Source: Bisporella sp. PMI_857
Lineage: Eukaryota > Ascomycota > Leotiomycetes > Helotiales > Helotiaceae
DNA: 19,186 nt
Assembly: GCA_021307315.1 (NCBI GenBank)
Contig: JAJSPD010000216.1
Location: 1 to 19,186 of the forward strand
Reading direction: 5' to 3'
The position numbers and the translations under genes are program-made. Below the pieces are notes generated by a model. That model worked only from the letters and a program-made list of their open reading frames with translations, made no database searches and was not told the DNA's origin. Within the stretch, counting starts at the first letter, position 1, and each line of letters starts with the position of its first letter. Positions 16,678 to 19,186 of this stretch are shown here, piece after piece.

Positions 16678-19186
16678 ATGTTTTCGTATGATCCTATTCA
16701 CAGGGTAGTAGTCTGCCACCTCTGCAGGTCTTGTGTCGTTCCAGGCCTCCGCAGTCAAGAACGACACCTCCGAGCAAAGCCACACCGACTTACTGGTGAC
16801 ACGCTCAAAACAACAGCCCAACTACTTAATAGCTATGACTTACGGACTGTAGAGGAGCTGCGGGAGCACAAGCCTGGAGCTAGGGCCGAGTGTAGGCCAA
16901 TTGAACACCTAGCAAGCTACGATGGCTTCTACTGCCAACAGCCGGAGTGTGATTTCTCCACGCGCCACCGCCTCAGGATAAGGGAGCATATGTCTGCCGT
17001 TCATGAGATCAAGGCAAAAGAGCATGAGAAGAGCCCGTTGTGGAAAGAGTGCAAGCTGCAGACGTACTTTACTGCCAAGGGCTGCATTGATTATTTTGTA
17101 GTAGTAGATGAGGAGAACGGCGGAGTTAGGGGAACAGCTCGGGGCTCTATGTCATTAACAGAGCCCGAGAAGGAATTGTTTGAGAAGTTAGAGAGGGATT
17201 ACAAGGATGTGAAATGTGATCTTGAGGAGCAAGCAACTGTAGTCCAGGATATTGGAGATTCAAGGTCGGAAAGGGTACCGTGGCTGCATGACGTGACGGG
17301 ATTTCCATATCACAACACTATGCTGAAGGACGAGGAGATCTGGAGCTCGTACAAGCTGCCACCGAAGAAAGAGCTTGATGCGGGTAGTGAGAATGCTGCG
17401 GATCCTGATCTCGTCCGAATTCTAGTTGCAGCCGAGGCCGTCTTAAGAGACGCATACCGGTTATGCAGCGACACCTCGCCAGACCGGAAAATGACACAGC
17501 AGCGGGCCAATATCCTGAACGAATTCTATGCCGGGGCGTCAGGCAAAGCAGATGGATTCCGGTATTTCAAGAATGCGTCGACCCTGGTCACCTACTTCAC
17601 CACCATGAAGCAGCTGTTGGTGTACTACTACCGGGTGGTCTATAACGAGGATGGCCACTTTACCCGGGCTAAGCCAGACCAAGTGCTCCCCAAGGATGTC
17701 ATCCAGCCAACTGCTCCACAGATCCAAGCCATGGATGAGATTATGGAGGCTTTGGCTCTGGAGGATGAAGAAGAGGCGGAGCTGGCTCTCAAGCATGCCA
17801 TCCGGCGACTGTACTTGGCCTTGATTTGCCATATTGTTGGCAGCGTGCCGTTTAAATCGCCCGTCTTGAGCTTCTGTGCTATGCTCAGCCGGAAAGTCCG
17901 TGGGAAAGGCCGGGGGCTATGGGAGGAGCCGGGGAATTTCAATAGCCATTTGTCAGCTCTCACGTGGACTGCTCAGCTTGTGCTTTTTGACTATGCTTGT
18001 TTTCAAGAGCAAGACGACGAAGACCAAATCCCTGTCTTTCTCGCCAAGGTCTGTAAGAAGTTCTTCCAGCAACTAGCTGAGACGCCGTTTGGCCATATTC
18101 TGCAGTGGAGGCTGTACTTGTTCAAGGTTGGAAAGGCTGCAATTGCAAAACACCAGGCCCGGTGGTTGCTGGACGGGCAGACGGTGGAATATCGCGGGGT
18201 GGAATTGCAGATGTCGCAGATCTCTGACTTGGTGGTTTCCGAGTATCAACAAGCCCATGCCCTGCTCTACGATGAGCTGATGTTCCAAGCCAAGGACCTG
18301 ACTCCCATGGAATCGTGGAGGCTGAAGGACGATCTAGATCTGGAAGATTTTGGAGGCTCGTGGCTCTCACATCCAGGCAATTCTGAGTTCCTGGAGGGTG
18401 CTGAGCTAGCTCTATTCCGGCGGATCCAGGGTAATGCTGAGCTCCGGGCCATGTTCTTAACTAAGGCTAAGGATGGAAGCATGGTCTTGTGTCCCAAGGC
18501 TATGGAAATCTACGAAGCACATGCCCAAGAGTTCCTGAAGCGAGCATTAGTGCTATGCCATATCCCACCTGGCCCGCCGTTGCGAGAACCCGAGTTACTG
18601 TCAGTGATGTGGCGGAACAATGCTCGACAGCGCCATTTGTTGATATGGGAAAAGCTAGTTATGATCTATACCCAGTATCACAAGGGTCAGCAGCAGTCTG
18701 GCGCGTACAAGGACAACATCCGGTTCTTACCAAAGGCCATTGGGGATCTGCTGCTCTCGTACGTTGCATATGTCTTGCCTTTGAGGCAGCTGTTCCTTAG
18801 ACAACAGACTCCAGGTGCTCTCATCTCTCCATACCTCTGGGCCAAGCTGGGCGGGACGGTGTGGGCTGATGGGACGCTTTCGGCTTGCTTGCGGAAGGCA
18901 TGCACGCGGGCAAAGGTGCCTTGCTTGCATACGTCCAACTGGCGGCAGTTCGCAGCATCGATCACCAAAGAGAAGTTTTCTGCCAAGGAACGGGCGAACT
19001 TCGATCTTGAGGACAGCATTGGGGAGGATATCGAGGACGAGCTGGATCTTGTTGCTTTGGCGGAACTAAGCAATCACACCTACCATACATTTAATCATGC
19101 GTATGCTGGCACAACGACACTCACTCTAAATACTCTACTACACCGGGGTTACCGAGCATCCGAGAGCTGGCGTACGCTCTTCCGGT
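16678..19186 (+). CDS. TLH-like protein, copy 4: DUF3505-type zinc fingers plus YR-like region (3' end outside window)
   Basis: An uninterrupted frame of 836 codons runs off the right edge. The ATG at 16678 is the first in frame after the stop at 16549. Residues 13-36 (CHLCRSC ... HLRAKPH) and 86-109 (C-x4-C-x12-H-x4-H) are C2H2-like fingers of the DUF3505/OrsD type, followed by DYFVVV near 135. An acidic helix (EDEEEAEL) starts at 362, the SPVLSFCAM part at 394. The YR-like region has R636 (PLREPELLSV), K669 (YHKGQQ), R756 (NWRQFAAS), H800 and Y809 (H-x8-Y). In copies 1 and 2 a RecQ helicase follows at this point, so one is expected beyond the window. Codon use is balanced, unlike copies 1-3, and there is no sign of RIP. 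The many short frames on either strand here are shadows of this gene. Product role: probably DNA binding, with recombination and unwinding as inferred activities. Confidence 0.85.
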   Translation, partial: MFSYDPIHRVVVCHLCRSCVVPGLRSQERHLRAKPHRLTGDTLKTTAQLLNSYDLRTVEELREHKPGARAECRPIEHLASYDGFYCQQPECDFSTRHRLRIREHMSAVHEIKAKEHEKSPLWKECKLQTYFTAKGCIDYFVVVDEENGGVRGTARGSMSLTEPEKELFEKLERDYKDVKCDLEEQATVVQDIGDSRSERVPWLHDVTGFPYHNTMLKDEEIWSSYKLPPKKELDAGSENAADPDLVRILVAAEAVLRDAYRLCSDTSPDRKMTQQRANILNEFYAGASGKADGFRYFKNASTLVTYFTTMKQLLVYYYRVVYNEDGHFTRAKPDQVLPKDVIQPTAPQIQAMDEIMEALALEDEEEAELALKHAIRRLYLALICHIVGSVPFKSPVLSFCAMLSRKVRGKGRGLWEEPGNFNSHLSALTWTAQLVLFDYACFQEQDDEDQIPVFLAKVCKKFFQQLAETPFGHILQWRLYLFKVGKAAIAKHQARWLLDGQTVEYRGVELQMSQISDLVVSEYQQAHALLYDELMFQAKDLTPMESWRLKDDLDLEDFGGSWLSHPGNSEFLEGAELALFRRIQGNAELRAMFLTKAKDGSMVLCPKAMEIYEAHAQEFLKRALVLCHIPPGPPLREPELLSVMWRNNARQRHLLIWEKLVMIYTQYHKGQQQSGAYKDNIRFLPKAIGDLLLSYVAYVLPLRQLFLRQQTPGALISPYLWAKLGGTVWADGTLSACLRKACTRAKVPCLHTSNWRQFAASITKEKFSAKERANFDLEDSIGEDIEDELDLVALAELSNHTYHTFNHAYAGTTTLTLNTLLHRGYRASESWRTLFR

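Noticed and set aside
17310..19073. Many short open frames on both strands in the GC-rich part
   Set aside because: All lie within the single 836-codon frame of copy 4 and show no independent motif.
16678..19186. Naming copy 4 orsD
   Set aside because: The zinc-finger head is of the DUF3505/OrsD type, but the same head occurs in many TLH-like proteins, and no secondary-metabolite genes are nearby.

Overview
The window looks like subtelomeric or repeat-island DNA of a filamentous ascomycete (Pezizomycotina). Four things point there: several copies of a telomere-linked RecQ helicase (TLH-like) gene with a DUF3505/OrsD-type zinc-finger head, arrays of satellite DNA, a TTAGGG-type telomeric dodecamer inside the sequence, and a two-compartment base composition. 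Bases 1 to about 16,320 are extremely AT-rich; from about 16,320 to the end the DNA is roughly half GC. The species cannot be named from this.

Layout. (1) 1-3317, +: TLH-like copy 1, entering from the left, with a tyrosine-recombinase-like (YR-like) region, RecQ helicase motifs, a RecQ Cys cluster and a Cys-rich tail. It is broken by a few one-base frameshifts and two in-frame stops at most. (2) 3514-4105: a 36-38 bp minisatellite and a short TLH relic. (3) 4105-6190: about 14 copies of a 153-bp satellite with a nested hairpin. (4) 6189-7140: AT-rich spacer with a possible DNA-transposon end. (5) 7141-12239, -: TLH-like copy 2, convergent with copy 1, 5'-truncated exactly at a (GGGTTA)2 sequence. 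(6) 12265-13245: eight copies of a 120-bp repeat, with two inverted copies at 13726-13912. Between them lies a 3'-terminal TLH mini-copy (13237-13461) joined through an AAT microsatellite. (7) 14685-16507, +: TLH-like copy 3, 5' part only, with many nonsense transitions and no frameshift (typical of RIP). (8) 16678 to the window end, +: an intact GC-rich TLH-like gene, copy 4, cut by the window edge.

How the parts relate. All gene-like content belongs to one family, present in four large copies and two small relics. The copies have decayed in two different ways: copy 3 by nonsense transitions with no indels, copies 1 and 2 by rare indels with the reading frame otherwise kept. The most interesting inference is that the middle of these proteins has the arrangement of a tyrosine recombinase active site (R ... 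K ... R ... H-x8-Y) just upstream of a RecQ helicase. If so, these genes may be a self-mobilising subtelomeric element rather than only a telomere-linked helicase. No rRNA, tRNA or CRISPR array was seen.
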